Shown piece by piece: positions 24,969 to 33,723 of a stretch of 64,000 bases of DNA. Source of the stretch: Streptomyces sp. NRRL F-5135 (GTDB taxonomy: Bacteria; Actinomycetota; Actinomycetes; Streptomycetales; Streptomycetaceae); contig NZ_JOHR01000016.1 in the NCBI RefSeq assembly GCF_000719775.1, forward strand, positions 112,669-176,668. The letters run 5' to 3'. Every line of letters starts with the position of its first letter. Position 1 is the stretch's first letter. Both the position numbers and the translations under genes were made by a program. The notes below the pieces were generated by a model, which saw nothing but the letters and a program-made list of their open reading frames with translations, was not told the origin of the DNA and did not search any database.

Positions 24969-25967
24969 TCACGTCGTGCGTCCGCCACCCGGTGCCGGGG
25001 CCACATCGCGCAACAGCTGGGTGAACGCCGCCTCGTCGATGACCGGCGTACCGTACGACGCGGCCTTGACCGTCTTGGACGTGGCCGAGTCCGGGTCGTT
25101 GGTCACCAGCAGGCTGGTCAGCCGGGACAGGCTCGTCGCCACGTGCAGCCCCGCCTCGACCGCCCGGTCCTCCAGCAGCTCGCGCTCGACCGAGGTGTCG
25201 CCCGAGAACGCCACCCGCATGCCCTGGACGAGCGGCCCGCCCGGCTCGTACCGGCCGGGGTTCGGATACGGGCAGGCCGGCCGCTTCCGCGAGGGCCGCC
25301 AGCTCGTCGGCCGGTACGACGCCTGAGGACCGACCCGGGACGCCAGGGGCCGCGCCGGGGCGTCGGACCACTCGGTGAGCGGCCGGCACTCGAGCAGCGG
25401 GAGCCGCACACCGCCGCGCGCCGCCGCGTGCAGGCTGGGCCGGAACGCCTCCGCCAGGACCCGTGCGTCGTCCAGCGCGTGGTGCGCGCGCTGCTGCACC
25501 ACCCCGAAGTGCGCGGCCAGCGACTCCAGTTTGTGGTTCGGCAGGGGCAGCCCCAGCTCCTTGGAGAGCGCGATGGTGCACAGTCGCTGCCGGGTGGGCG
25601 CCGTCCGCTCCGAACGGGCGTACTCACGGGCGATCATCGTCCAGTCGAACATCGCGTTGTGCGCCACCAGCACCCGCCCCTCCAGCCGCTCGGCCAACTC
25701 CCCCGCCACCTCGGAGAAACGGGGCGCGTCCGCCAGGACCTCGCTCGTCAGCCCGTGGATCCACACGGGGCCGGGGTCGCGCTCCGGATTGACGAGCGTG
25801 TACCAGTGGTCCTCGACATCGCCCCGCGCGTCCAGTCGGTAGACGCCAGCGGACACTATCCGGTCATCGCGGGCGAGGCCGGTGGTCTCCACGTCGACGA
25901 CCGCGTACCCCTGGGGGTAGGCGGCCGGCCACGTCGCTGAAGTCGTCTGGTCGTCGAGCATGGTCAC
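24969..25967 (-). CDS. DEDDh 3'-5' exonuclease with C-terminal BRCT domain
   Basis: A 332-aa protein. Exonuclease motif I is VVDVETTGL (Asp and Glu at ~24-26), motif II VAHNAMFDW, motif III HHALDDAR with the DEDDh His. After a Pro/Arg-rich linker (~185-235) a BRCT-like domain runs from GMRVAFSGDTSVERELLEDRA to the end, as in the epsilon-like exonucleases of actinobacteria. It is predicted to degrade single-stranded DNA or RNA ends in repair. The start is a GTG, with an ATG two codons later as an equal alternative; no good ribosome site is seen for either, so leaderless initiation is possible. It diverges from the VIT1 gene. Confidence 0.88.
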   Translation of the reverse strand: MTMLDDQTTSATWPAAYPQGYAVVDVETTGLARDDRIVSAGVYRLDARGDVEDHWYTLVNPERDPGPVWIHGLTSEVLADAPRFSEVAGELAERLEGRVLVAHNAMFDWTMIAREYARSERTAPTRQRLCTIALSKELGLPLPNHKLESLAAHFGVVQQRAHHALDDARVLAEAFRPSLHAAARGGVRLPLLECRPLTEWSDAPARPLASRVGPQASYRPTSWRPSRKRPACPYPNPGRYEPGGPLVQGMRVAFSGDTSVERELLEDRAVEAGLHVATSLSRLTSLLVTNDPDSATSKTVKAASYGTPVIDEAAFTQLLRDVAPAPGGGRTT

Positions 25968-26141
25968 AGAGAATACGGGCCACGACTGACATCGCGGTCG
26001 CCCGGTCGGCGCGGCACCCCCGTACCGGGCCGACCGTCCGTCTCCGCGTCAAGGCCCGTACGCCACCGCCGAACAGCGCCTTCGTGGACGGGTGTCGCGC
26101 GCTGCCGCCGTACGGCGATCCGGGCGTGAGACCTTTCCCGG

Positions 26142-26873
26142 GTGAGCGACGACACCCGGGACAATCCGCAGGAACCGCACCAGGAGCCGCACGACGACGC
26201 TCTCGGAACCCGCCTCAACTGGCTGCGCGCCGCCGTCCTCGGCGCCAACGACGGCATCGTCTCGACCGCCGGCATCGTCGTCGGTGTCGCCGGGGCCACC
26301 CCGTCACGTGCCGTCCTGCTCACAGCGGGCCTCGCGGGACTGCTGGCCGGTTCGATGTCCATGGCCGCGGGCGAGTACGTGTCGGTGTCGACGCAGCGCG
26401 ACTCGGAGAGGGCTGCGCTGGAGACGGAGCGGCGCGAGCTGCGTGAGCGGCCGAAGGCCGAACTCGACGAGCTGACGGGCATGCTGACGGAGCGCGGCCT
26501 CACGCGCGAGGTCGCCCGCGAGGCGGCCGAGCAACTCACGCGCCGCGACGCCCTGGGCGCCCACGCGCGGGTGGAACTGGGCATCGACCCGAACGCCCTC
26601 ACCAACCCCTGGCACGCGGCGGGCGCCAGCTTCCTGTCCTTCACGGTGGGCGCGCTGCTGCCCCTGCTGGCGATGGTCCTGCCCCCGGCGGCGCACCGGC
26701 TCTGGATCACGGTGCTGTCGGTGCTGGTGGCGCTGGCCCTGACGGGCTGGGGCAGCGCCCGCCTGGGCGCCGCCGCACGGGGCCCGGCGATGCTGCGGAA
26801 CGTGGGCGGGGGCGCGGTGGCGATGGGCGTGACCTACGCGGCGGGAGCACTGCTGGGCGCGGCGGGCGTCTGA
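26142..26873 (+). CDS. VIT1/CCC1-family iron/manganese transporter
   Basis: A 243-aa membrane protein starting at GTG. After a His/Asp/Glu-rich tail (PQEPHQEPHDDA) come five hydrophobic helices with the family blocks RAAVLGANDGIVSTAGIVVGVAG and SMAAGEYVSVSTQRDSE (the metal-path residues Asp, Met and Glu are retained). A cytoplasmic helical domain with acidic residues (ELRERPKAELDEL) binds metal. The family exports or stores Fe2+ and Mn2+. No Shine-Dalgarno-like sequence is close to the start. Its 3' side converges on the subtilase gene, separated by a hairpin. Confidence 0.9.
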   Translation: MSDDTRDNPQEPHQEPHDDALGTRLNWLRAAVLGANDGIVSTAGIVVGVAGATPSRAVLLTAGLAGLLAGSMSMAAGEYVSVSTQRDSERAALETERRELRERPKAELDELTGMLTERGLTREVAREAAEQLTRRDALGAHARVELGIDPNALTNPWHAAGASFLSFTVGALLPLLAMVLPPAAHRLWITVLSVLVALALTGWGSARLGAAARGPAMLRNVGGGAVAMGVTYAAGALLGAAGV

Positions 26874-27009
26874 CGCGCGGTGCGGGCGTGGCCCGGCGCG
26901 GGGCGTGCCGTCGCGCCGGCCCGGGACCGTACCGGTTCGCCTTCCCGGTCCCCGAGGACCCGTTCGGCCCCCGCCGGGCTCAGGCGCCAGGTGCCTCGGC
27001 GAGTTGACT

Positions 27010-27041
27010 GCGCGGGCCGCCCTCTCGAGGCCGGCCCGCGC
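27010..27041. terminator. Hairpin between convergent VIT1-type and subtilase genes
   Basis: A perfect 10-bp inverted repeat (27010-27019 with 27032-27041, 12-nt loop) in the ~190-bp gap between the two convergent genes. It probably works in both directions. Confidence 0.6.
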
Positions 27042-27067
27042 CCGGGTCTTCCGGTGGTTCCGTCGCG

Positions 27068-28636
27068 TTACTTGGTCACGGCCTTGAGGGCGTTCACGAT
27101 GCCCGCCCCGTAGAAGCCGTTGTACTTCTTGCCGCCCTCGCAGACCGCGTCTGCCTGGCCGTCACCGTCGATGTCGTACGGCACCGGGCAGGCGGTGGCG
27201 TCGGCCTGGGCCGCCAGCAGCGTCTTGACCAGTTTCGGAGACGCCTTCGGGTGCGTGGACTTGATCAGTGCGGCGACACCCGCGGCGTGCGGGGAGGCCA
27301 TCGACGTACCCGCCATGTAGCCCCACTTGCCACCCGGCAGCGGGCCGAGGATCAGGCCGCTGGTCGCGGGCGGGGCCGGGGTCTGGTAGGCGGTGGAGTC
27401 ACCGCCGGGGGCCGCGACGTCGATGACGCCGAGACCGTGGTTGGAGAACGAGGACTTCAGGCCCTTCGCGCCGGTGGAGGCGACGGTCACCACGCCCGGC
27501 AGCTGGGTCGGGATGTCCAGGCACTCGGACGGGTCGATCACCCGGTCACCGGGGGTCGTGTCGTTCGGGCTGCTCGGGTCGGTGATCGAGTCGGACGAGA
27601 GGTCGTAGTTCTCGTTGCCCGCCGCGGCCACATTGACCGTGCCCTTGCGCTCGGCGTACCGAGTCGCCCGGGTCAGCGCCTCGACCAGGGCCTTCTGGTC
27701 CGGGTCGGTGGTGCAGTTGAAGTACCAGGGGTCGGTGTAATAGCTGTTGTTGGTCACGTCGACGCCGTGCTCGGCGGCCCAGACGAAGCCGCAGACGACG
27801 GCCTCCGTGTAGAAGAACCCGGCCGGCGTGGACACCTTGATGCCGGAGACCTTCACGCCCGGCGCCACACCCGTGATGCCGACGCCGTTCTTGGCGCCCG
27901 CTATCTCGCCCGCGACATGCGTGCCGTGCGGGCTCTCCTCGGCGGTCGGCCGCCAGGCGCCGTCCGTTGTGTCCGGCTTGCCGCCCACGCAGTTGACGGA
28001 CGCCTTACGGTCGAAGTTGGGCGCGATGTCCGGGTGGGTGTCGTCCACACCCGTGTCGATGACGGCGACCGTGACGTTCTTGCTGCCGAGCGTCTTCTCG
28101 TGCGCCTTGTCCGCCTTGATGGCGGGCAGGTCCCACTGCAAGGACTCCAGCGGGTCCTGACCGGCGGCCTTGGCCGACCTGGCGGTCGCGGCGGCGACCT
28201 CGTCGGCGCCGAGTATCCGGGGCGTACCGATGTCGGTCGTGGACTGCGCCGGCAGGGGAGCGGTGCGGGTGGCGCCGGCGGAGCCAACTCCTGGCACCTT
28301 GCGAACGGTCTTGGCGAAATCGGGGTTCTTGGAGGTGGCGACTATGACACCTATCTGGTCATAGCTGGTCACTATCGCGCCGCCGGCACGCTCTATCGCC
28401 TTCTTGACCACCTTGGCGGTCACATGACCGCCCCGGGTGTTCACGACGTACGTGAGCTTCGGGCCCTCCTCGGCGGCGGAGGCGGCCGGGGAGGAGACGG
28501 TCGCACCGTCGACGGCGGCGCCGCCCCCCGGGGCCGCCGAGGCCGTGGCCGCGGGCAGGAAGCCCAACGAAGCGGTGAGCGCCAGACCTACGGGCAGGGC
28601 GAGTACACGCCGCCGTCTGGATCCCAGATGAGCCAT
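27068..28636 (-). CDS. Secreted S8 family serine protease (subtilisin-like)
   Basis: A 522-aa exported protease. The signal peptide has a basic start (RRRR), a hydrophobic core (VLALPVGLALTASLGFL) and a likely cleavage after ASA at ~34. A prodomain of the I9 type follows (~55-115). The catalytic triad is seen as Asp in VAVIDTGVDDTHPDI, His in SPHGTHVAGEIAG, and Ser in GTSMASPHAAGVAAL, with the oxyanion Asn in AAAGNENYDL. It ends shortly after the catalytic domain, with a Cys pair near ACPVPYDIDGDGQADAVC that should form a disulfide and a calcium-like DIDGDGQAD loop. It is divergent from the DUF485/acetate symporter operon. Confidence 0.95.
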   Translation of the reverse strand: MAHLGSRRRRVLALPVGLALTASLGFLPAATASAAPGGGAAVDGATVSSPAASAAEEGPKLTYVVNTRGGHVTAKVVKKAIERAGGAIVTSYDQIGVIVATSKNPDFAKTVRKVPGVGSAGATRTAPLPAQSTTDIGTPRILGADEVAAATARSAKAAGQDPLESLQWDLPAIKADKAHEKTLGSKNVTVAVIDTGVDDTHPDIAPNFDRKASVNCVGGKPDTTDGAWRPTAEESPHGTHVAGEIAGAKNGVGITGVAPGVKVSGIKVSTPAGFFYTEAVVCGFVWAAEHGVDVTNNSYYTDPWYFNCTTDPDQKALVEALTRATRYAERKGTVNVAAAGNENYDLSSDSITDPSSPNDTTPGDRVIDPSECLDIPTQLPGVVTVASTGAKGLKSSFSNHGLGVIDVAAPGGDSTAYQTPAPPATSGLILGPLPGGKWGYMAGTSMASPHAAGVAALIKSTHPKASPKLVKTLLAAQADATACPVPYDIDGDGQADAVCEGGKKYNGFYGAGIVNALKAVTK

Positions 28637-28884
28637 GGGTTCTCCACATCATCCGTGACGACCGTCCTCCACGCACGCTGCGCAGGACGGGTACATGACC
28701 AGCGAAGCTATCGCGATCATCCCTGCTCATCAATGATTTTCAGAAGAAACTACAAGAAAAAGACCAGTGTTGAACCGCTTCGTGGCGCCCCCCGTGCCGT
28801 TGTCAGGGAGACGTGCACCAACCCACCCCCCGCGAGGTCCCCCTAATGACCCACGCCAACGCACCCGCGTCACGAGGAGATTCC

Positions 28885-29301
28885 GTGGCTACCGACGCAC
28901 CGCCGCCCGAGGGCGGTACGGACACCAACCCAGCGCCCACCACGGCGCCCGATCCGGCCACCACGGCACCCGGCCCCGCCACGCCGGGCCAGGCCCGGTT
29001 CCTGGACGTGCAGGAGAGCGCGGAATTCGGGGAACTGCGCCGTACCTACCGCAACTTCGCCTTCCCGCTGACCGTCGCCTTCATCGCCTGGTACCTGCTG
29101 TACGTCCTGCTGTCCAACTACGCGGGCGCCTTCATGGGCACCAAGCTCTTCGGCAACATCAACGTCGCGCTCGTCCTCGGCCTCGCCCAGTTCGCCAGCA
29201 CCTTCCTCATCGCCTGGTACTACGCGCGGCACGCCGCGACCAAGCTCGACCCGAAGGCGGAGGCCATCAAGTCCCGCATGGAGACGGAGACGGACGCATG
29301 A
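28885..29301 (+). CDS. DUF485 membrane protein, partner of the acetate symporter
   Basis: A 138-aa protein if started at the GTG with the strong ribosome site GAGGAG (5-nt spacing); an ATG at 28848 and one at 28813 are in frame and less well supported. The first ~45 residues are Pro/Thr/Ala-rich. DUF485 starts at QESAEFGELRRTYRNFAFPL, with two transmembrane helices (~63-85 and ~97-118) and a basic end. DUF485 proteins are almost always encoded directly before ActP-type acetate symporters, as here, with a four-base overlap (ATGA). Expected to be an accessory membrane subunit. Confidence 0.87.
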   Translation: MATDAPPPEGGTDTNPAPTTAPDPATTAPGPATPGQARFLDVQESAEFGELRRTYRNFAFPLTVAFIAWYLLYVLLSNYAGAFMGTKLFGNINVALVLGLAQFASTFLIAWYYARHAATKLDPKAEAIKSRMETETDA

Positions 29302-30977
29302 GCCACTCGCCCAGCACCCAGTCGGCCGGCCTGGTGACCACGGAGCTGACCCACGAACTCCCCACCCGGCTCGCCGCGGCCTCCGACGCCAGTGAGCACC
29401 GGCCGCTGATCATCACCCTCTTCGCGCTGTTCGTCGTGGCGACCCTCGTCATCACGGTCTGGGCGGGCCGGCAGACCAAGAACGCCTCCGACTTCTACGC
29501 GGGCGGACGCCAGTTCACCGGATTCCAGAACGGGCTCGCGGTCTCCGGCGACTACATGTCCGCCGCCTCCTTCCTCGGCATCGCCGGCGCCATCGCCCTC
29601 TTCGGGTACGACGGCTTCCTCTACTCGATCGGCTTCCTGGTCGCCTGGCTGGTCGCGCTGCTCCTGGTCGCGGAGCCGCTGCGCAACTCCGGCCGCTACA
29701 CGATGGGCGACGTCCTCGCCTACCGCATGCGCCAGCGCCCGGTCCGTACCGCCGCCGGCGCCTCCACCATCGTCGTCTCGATCTTCTACCTGCTGGCCCA
29801 GATGGCGGGCGCGGGCGTGCTGGTCTCGCTGCTGCTCGGCATCACCAGCGACGCCGGCAAGATCGCCATCGTCGCGCTGGTCGGCCTGCTGATGATCGTG
29901 TACGTGACGATCGGCGGGATGAAGGGCACCACCTGGGTGCAGATGGTCAAGGCCGTCCTGCTCATCGCGGGCACCCTCCTGATCACCTTCCTCATCCTCT
30001 GGAAGTTCAACTTCAACCTCTCCGACCTGCTGGGCACGGCGGCGAGCAACAGCGGCAAGGGCGCGGCCTTCCTGGAGCCCGGACTCAAGTACGGCGTCAC
30101 GGAGACCTCGAAGCTCGACTTCCTCTCGCTGGGGATCGCGCTGGTCCTCGGCACGGCCGGGCTGCCGCACATCCTGATCCGCTTCTACACCGTGCCGACC
30201 GCCAAGGCCGCCCGTAAGTCGGTCATCTGGGCCATCGGCATCATCGGTGCCTTCTACCTGATGACCATCGTGCTCGGCTTCGGTGCCGCCGCGCTGCTGA
30301 AGCCGGCGGACATCATCGCCTCCAACAAGGCGGGCAACACGGCGGCACCACTGGCCGCCCTGGAGATCGGCGGCGGCGCCGACTCGACCGGGGGCGCCAT
30401 CCTGCTCGCCGTGATCTCGGCCGTCGCCTTCGCTACGATCCTCGCGGTGGTCGCGGGCCTCACGCTGGCGTCCTCGTCCTCGTTCGCGCACGACATCTAC
30501 GCCAACGTGATCCGCAAGGGCGAGGCGACTGAGCAGGAGGAGGTCCGCGCGGCCCGCTGGGCGACCGTCGCCATCGGTGTCGTCTCCATCGCGCTCGGCG
30601 CGCTCGCCCGCGACCTGAACGTGGCCGGTCTGGTGGCGCTCGCCTTCGCCGTCGCCGCCTCGGCCAACCTGCCGACGCTCCTCTACAGCCTCTTCTGGAA
30701 GCGGTTCACCACCCAGGGCGCCCTGTGGTCGATCTACGGCGGTCTGGCCTCGTCGGTGCTGCTGGTGCTGTTCTCGCCGGTCGTGTCGGGCAAGCCGACC
30801 TCGATGTTCCCCGGCGTCGACTTCCACTTCTTCCCGCTGGAGAACCCGGGGCTGATCTCGATCCCGCTGGGCTTCCTGCTCGGCTGGCTGGGCACCGTCC
30901 TGTCGAAGGAGGCACCCGACCGGGGCAAGTACGCGGAGCTGGAGGTCAAGTCCCTCACCGGCACCGGCGCGCACTGA
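29298..30977 (+). CDS. actP: Cation/acetate symporter (ActP-like, sodium:solute symporter family)
   Basis: A 559-aa permease with about 13 hydrophobic helices. Family blocks are DFYAGGRQFTGFQNGLAVSGDYMSAASFLG near the N-terminus (TM1-2), GRYTMGDVLAYRM, GTAGLPHILIRFYTVP in the middle, and ASSSSFAHDIYANV toward the C-terminus, all typical of acetate/monocarboxylate SSS transporters. It imports acetate and related short acids driven by Na+ or H+. The ATG overlaps the DUF485 stop by four bases. A strong hairpin follows the stop codon, so the operon has two genes. Confidence 0.92.
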   Translation: MSHSPSTQSAGLVTTELTHELPTRLAAASDASEHRPLIITLFALFVVATLVITVWAGRQTKNASDFYAGGRQFTGFQNGLAVSGDYMSAASFLGIAGAIALFGYDGFLYSIGFLVAWLVALLLVAEPLRNSGRYTMGDVLAYRMRQRPVRTAAGASTIVVSIFYLLAQMAGAGVLVSLLLGITSDAGKIAIVALVGLLMIVYVTIGGMKGTTWVQMVKAVLLIAGTLLITFLILWKFNFNLSDLLGTAASNSGKGAAFLEPGLKYGVTETSKLDFLSLGIALVLGTAGLPHILIRFYTVPTAKAARKSVIWAIGIIGAFYLMTIVLGFGAAALLKPADIIASNKAGNTAAPLAALEIGGGADSTGGAILLAVISAVAFATILAVVAGLTLASSSSFAHDIYANVIRKGEATEQEEVRAARWATVAIGVVSIALGALARDLNVAGLVALAFAVAASANLPTLLYSLFWKRFTTQGALWSIYGGLASSVLLVLFSPVVSGKPTSMFPGVDFHFFPLENPGLISIPLGFLLGWLGTVLSKEAPDRGKYAELEVKSLTGTGAH

Positions 30978-30985
30978 GCACGCCG

Positions 30986-31053
30986 CCGCGCGTCCCGTAC
31001 CGAGCACACCGCGTGCGCGAAGCACGGCAGCGTGCTCGGTGCGGGACGCGCGG
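30986..31053 (+). terminator. Hairpin terminator after the acetate symporter operon
   Basis: A 22-bp inverted repeat with one wobble pair (30986-31007 with 31032-31053, 24-nt loop) starts 8 bp after the symporter stop codon. Confidence 0.8.
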
Positions 31054-31151
31054 TTTCGTCCACCGCCCGTCCCGGCCTCCGACATTGTCGGCGCTCTGAC
31101 GTAGGCTCGGTGGAACGGAACCGATCACGGGGAGCGGGGAGGGGGCCGACA

Positions 31152-32141
31152 GTGCTCATCGACACCTACGGCCGGGTGGCCACCGATCTGCGGGTCTCGC
31201 TCACGGACCGGTGCAACCTGCGGTGTACGTACTGCATGCCGGAGGAGGGCCTCCAGTGGCTCACCAAGACCGAGGTGCTGACCGATGACGAGATCGTCCG
31301 GCTGATCGACATCGCGGTGACCCGCCTCGGGATCACCGAGGTCCGTTTCACCGGTGGAGAGCCGCTGATCAGGCCCGGCCTCGTCGCCATCGTGGAGCGC
31401 TGCGCGGCGCTGGAGCCGCGCCCCAAGCTGTCCCTGACCACCAACGGGATAGGGCTGAAGCGCACGGCCGCCGCGCTGAAGGCCGCGGGGCTCGACCGCG
31501 TCAACGTCTCCCTGGACACCCTGCGCCCCGATGTCTTCAAGACCCTCACCCGCCGCGACCGGCACGCCGACGTGCTCGACGGGCTGCACGCGGCCCGCGC
31601 CGAGGGACTGGCCCCCGTGAAGGTCAACAGCGTCCTGATGCCCGGGCTCAACGACGACGAGGCACCCGACCTGCTCGCCTGGGCCGTCGAGCACGACTAC
31701 GAGCTCCGCTTCATCGAACAGATGCCGCTCGACGCCCAGCACGGCTGGAAGCGCGACGGGATGATCACCGCCGGTGACATCCTGCAGTCGCTCCGTACGC
31801 GCTTCACCCTGGTCCCCGAGGGCGAGGACCGGCGCGGTTCCGCGCCCGCCGAGCGCTGGATCGTGGACGGCGGTCCGCACCGCGTCGGGGTGATCGCCTC
31901 CGTCACCCGCCCGTTCTGCCGCGCCTGCGACCGCACGCGGCTGACCGCCGACGGACAGGTGCGCACCTGCCTGTTCGCCCGGGAGGAGTCGGACCTGCGC
32001 GGCGCGCTCCGCGACGGCGCCACGGACGAGGAGCTGGCGGAGCGCTGGAAGCTCGCGATGTGGGGCAAGAAGGCCGGCTCCGGCCTGGACGACCCGGCCT
32101 TCCTCCAGCCCGACCGGCCGATGTCGGCCATCGGCGGCTGA
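31152..32141 (+). CDS. moaA: GTP 3',8-cyclase MoaA (molybdenum cofactor biosynthesis)
   Basis: A 329-aa radical SAM enzyme that converts GTP to 3',8-cyclo-GTP in the first step of molybdopterin synthesis. The N-terminal [4Fe-4S] motif is CNLRCTYC (CxxxCxxC), with the SAM-binding GGEPL. The C-terminal second cluster uses the three Cys in FCRACDRTRLTADGQVRTCL. The protein ends in Gly-Gly, which is essential for activity in this family. The GTG start (VLIDTYGRVATDLRVSLTDR) follows a GGGGAGGG-rich ribosome site. It stands apart from other moa genes in this window. Confidence 0.95.
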   Translation: MLIDTYGRVATDLRVSLTDRCNLRCTYCMPEEGLQWLTKTEVLTDDEIVRLIDIAVTRLGITEVRFTGGEPLIRPGLVAIVERCAALEPRPKLSLTTNGIGLKRTAAALKAAGLDRVNVSLDTLRPDVFKTLTRRDRHADVLDGLHAARAEGLAPVKVNSVLMPGLNDDEAPDLLAWAVEHDYELRFIEQMPLDAQHGWKRDGMITAGDILQSLRTRFTLVPEGEDRRGSAPAERWIVDGGPHRVGVIASVTRPFCRACDRTRLTADGQVRTCLFAREESDLRGALRDGATDEELAERWKLAMWGKKAGSGLDDPAFLQPDRPMSAIGG

Positions 32142-32191
32142 AAGGACCCCTGAGCCACGCCGACGCCGGCCACAGGCGGCGCGTCGGCCCT

Positions 32192-32470
32192 CTACCGGCC
32201 GTCGTCGGCGGAGTGCCGTTCCTCCCACTCCTCCAGCGACACCACGTCCTTGAGGAAGCCGCGCACCCCCAGGAACGAGGAGAGATGCTCCCGGTGCTCG
32301 TCACAGGCGAGCCAGGTCTTCCGGCGTTCCGGTGTGTGCAGCTTGGGGTTGTTCCAGGCGAGCACCCAGACAGCGGGCGTACGGCAGCCCTTCGCCGAGC
32401 AGATCGGGGCGGTTCCGGCTTCGGCGGAGTCGGTCGCACCGGGAAAACGGGGTGTTCCGGGGATGTTCAC
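32192..32470 (-). CDS. Conserved small protein of unknown function
   Basis: A 92-aa protein with a Cys/Trp/His pattern that could bind metal: CSAKGC, then VWVLAWNNPKLHTPERRKTWLACDEHREHL. The rest is charged and soluble (FLKDVVSLEEWEERH). It resembles small acetone-like zinc proteins conserved beside moaA in Streptomyces, but I know no function. It converges with moaA with a ~50-bp gap. Confidence 0.75.
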   Translation of the reverse strand: MNIPGTPRFPGATDSAEAGTAPICSAKGCRTPAVWVLAWNNPKLHTPERRKTWLACDEHREHLSSFLGVRGFLKDVVSLEEWEERHSADDGR

Positions 32471-32553
32471 CGGACCACCCTAAAGCCCTCCCCGACGGGC
32501 CTTCCTTCCCGCGCCCGACCGGCGTGGCCGTGTCCAAACGTGATCGAACGCGG

Positions 32554-32591
32554 CGACGCCGGGCAGCCACGGGGGGAGCTGCCCGGCGTCG
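32554..32591 (-). terminator. Hairpin terminator downstream of the DUF3099 gene
   Basis: A perfect 14-bp inverted repeat (32554-32567 with 32578-32591, 10-nt loop). It follows the DUF3099 gene on the minus strand by ~150 bp and lies upstream of the 92-aa gene. The interval 32592-32740 contains an AT-rich patch (CTTATAAAGTATG) but no gene. Confidence 0.65.
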
Positions 32592-32740
32592 GTCCGTCGC
32601 TCCGACGGGGGATGCGGAGCGCTTATAAAGTATGTCACGAGCAAGGGGGTGCCGTGCACCGGAACTTCACGATTGATCTGAGCTTTTCCTGAGCTTCGCG
32701 TCCGGCCGGCGGCGTCGGGCAGCCGTGCGAGTGTGTTCGA

Positions 32741-33118
32741 TCATGTTTTTTCCTGTGCGGGCGACGGTCGTTCCCGCCTGTCGGCGCCGGTCATGGGCTC
32801 GGCCGCGGCGGTTGCCGAAGGCGCCTCGATCATCGGCCGCAGCGGGGCCGTGACATAGGTGGACGGCAGCGAAGGCGCGCTCTCCCGGCCCGCGTTGGCG
32901 ATCACCACGGCCACGTACGGCAGCAGCGCCCCCAGCACCAGCGTCACGATCGCGATCGGTCGTTGCACGTTCCACAGCGCGACGGTCGCGATCACCGAGA
33001 CCGTCCGTACGCTCATGGAGATCACGTAACGGCGCTGCCGGCCACGTACGTCCTCCGCCAGTCCGCGCCGCGCTCCCGTGATCCGGAAGACCTCCGGGCC
33101 GCTCCGCTTCCGAGCCAC
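32741..33118 (-). CDS. DUF3099 family membrane protein
   Basis: A 125-aa protein from the GTG at 33118 (VARKRSGPEVFRITGARRGL); upstream codons in frame are Arg/Gly-rich and look non-coding. The DUF3099 hallmarks are visible: an ITGARRGL-type N-terminal block, RRYVISMSVRTVSVIATVAL forming the first helix, and PIAIVTLVLGALLPYVAVVIANAGRE forming the second. A Pro/Ala-rich cytoplasmic tail follows. Function is unknown, membrane-located and actinobacteria-specific. It diverges from the GlsB/YeaQ-type gene. Confidence 0.85.
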   Translation of the reverse strand: MARKRSGPEVFRITGARRGLAEDVRGRQRRYVISMSVRTVSVIATVALWNVQRPIAIVTLVLGALLPYVAVVIANAGRESAPSLPSTYVTAPLRPMIEAPSATAAAEPMTGADRRERPSPAQEKT

Positions 33119-33355
33119 GTTCCACCACCCGTTTTTCCCGTGCCGGCCGCTCCGCGGGCCGGACCGGATCCACGGTACGCCCGGGAACCCGCGCCTTTGT
33201 GAGCGGGTCGCTCCCATCGTGACCGATAGGCCTCGTCCCGACACCTACAGCCCTGTCCGGCATGCGGCGTATGGCCCATCCCGTCAGACTGGGCGCACAT
33301 GCGGCTACGGCACGCGCGCACCGGCGGAGCGTGTACCGCGCACCGGGAGGCGACG

Positions 33356-33637
33356 ATGAGCTGGGTATGGGCGATCATTGTGGGACTGGTGCTCGGTGTG
33401 CTCGCCAGGGCGATCATCCCGGGCAGGCAGCGGATCCCGCTCTGGCTGACCATTCTGTGCGGCATCCTGGGCAGCTTCCTCGGCAACGCCGTCGCGGGCT
33501 GGATCGGCGTACGCCACACCAGCGGCATCGACTGGATCCGGCATGTGCTCCAGCTGGCCGGAGCGATCCTCGTGGTCCTCGCGGTGGACGGACTCTGGAG
33601 CACGCGGCGCGCCGCGCGGAGCCGGAGCACCAGATAG
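33356..33637 (+). CDS. GlsB/YeaQ/YmgE family stress-response membrane protein
   Basis: A 93-aa protein with three hydrophobic helices. The family signature is MSWVWAIIVGLVLGVLARAI followed by IPGRQRIPLWLTILCGILGSFLGNAVAGWIG, i.e. the transglycosylase-associated protein pattern rich in small residues, then VLQLAGAILVVLAVDGLW and a basic tail. Family members are induced by envelope or transglycosylase-related stress. The ATG follows GGGAGGCGACG, a good ribosome site. It converges with tyrS with a hairpin between. Confidence 0.88.
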   Translation: MSWVWAIIVGLVLGVLARAIIPGRQRIPLWLTILCGILGSFLGNAVAGWIGVRHTSGIDWIRHVLQLAGAILVVLAVDGLWSTRRAARSRSTR

Positions 33638-33670
33638 CCCGCCGCGCCGCGTGGACCGGACCGCCCGGAC

Positions 33671-33700
33671 GAGACGGTCCCGCCCTTACGGGGCTGTCTC
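33671..33700. terminator. Hairpin between GlsB-type gene and tyrS
   Basis: A 12-bp stem including two wobble pairs (33671-33682 with 33689-33700, 6-nt loop) between two convergent genes. It is probably shared, though wobble pairs favour the plus-strand transcript. Confidence 0.6.
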
Positions 33701-33723
33701 GCACGTACGAGACGGTCACACCG

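Noticed and set aside
28637..28812. CRP- or catabolite-type operator before the acetate symporter operon
   Set aside because: No convincing palindrome; the region is merely AT-richer around the divergent promoters.
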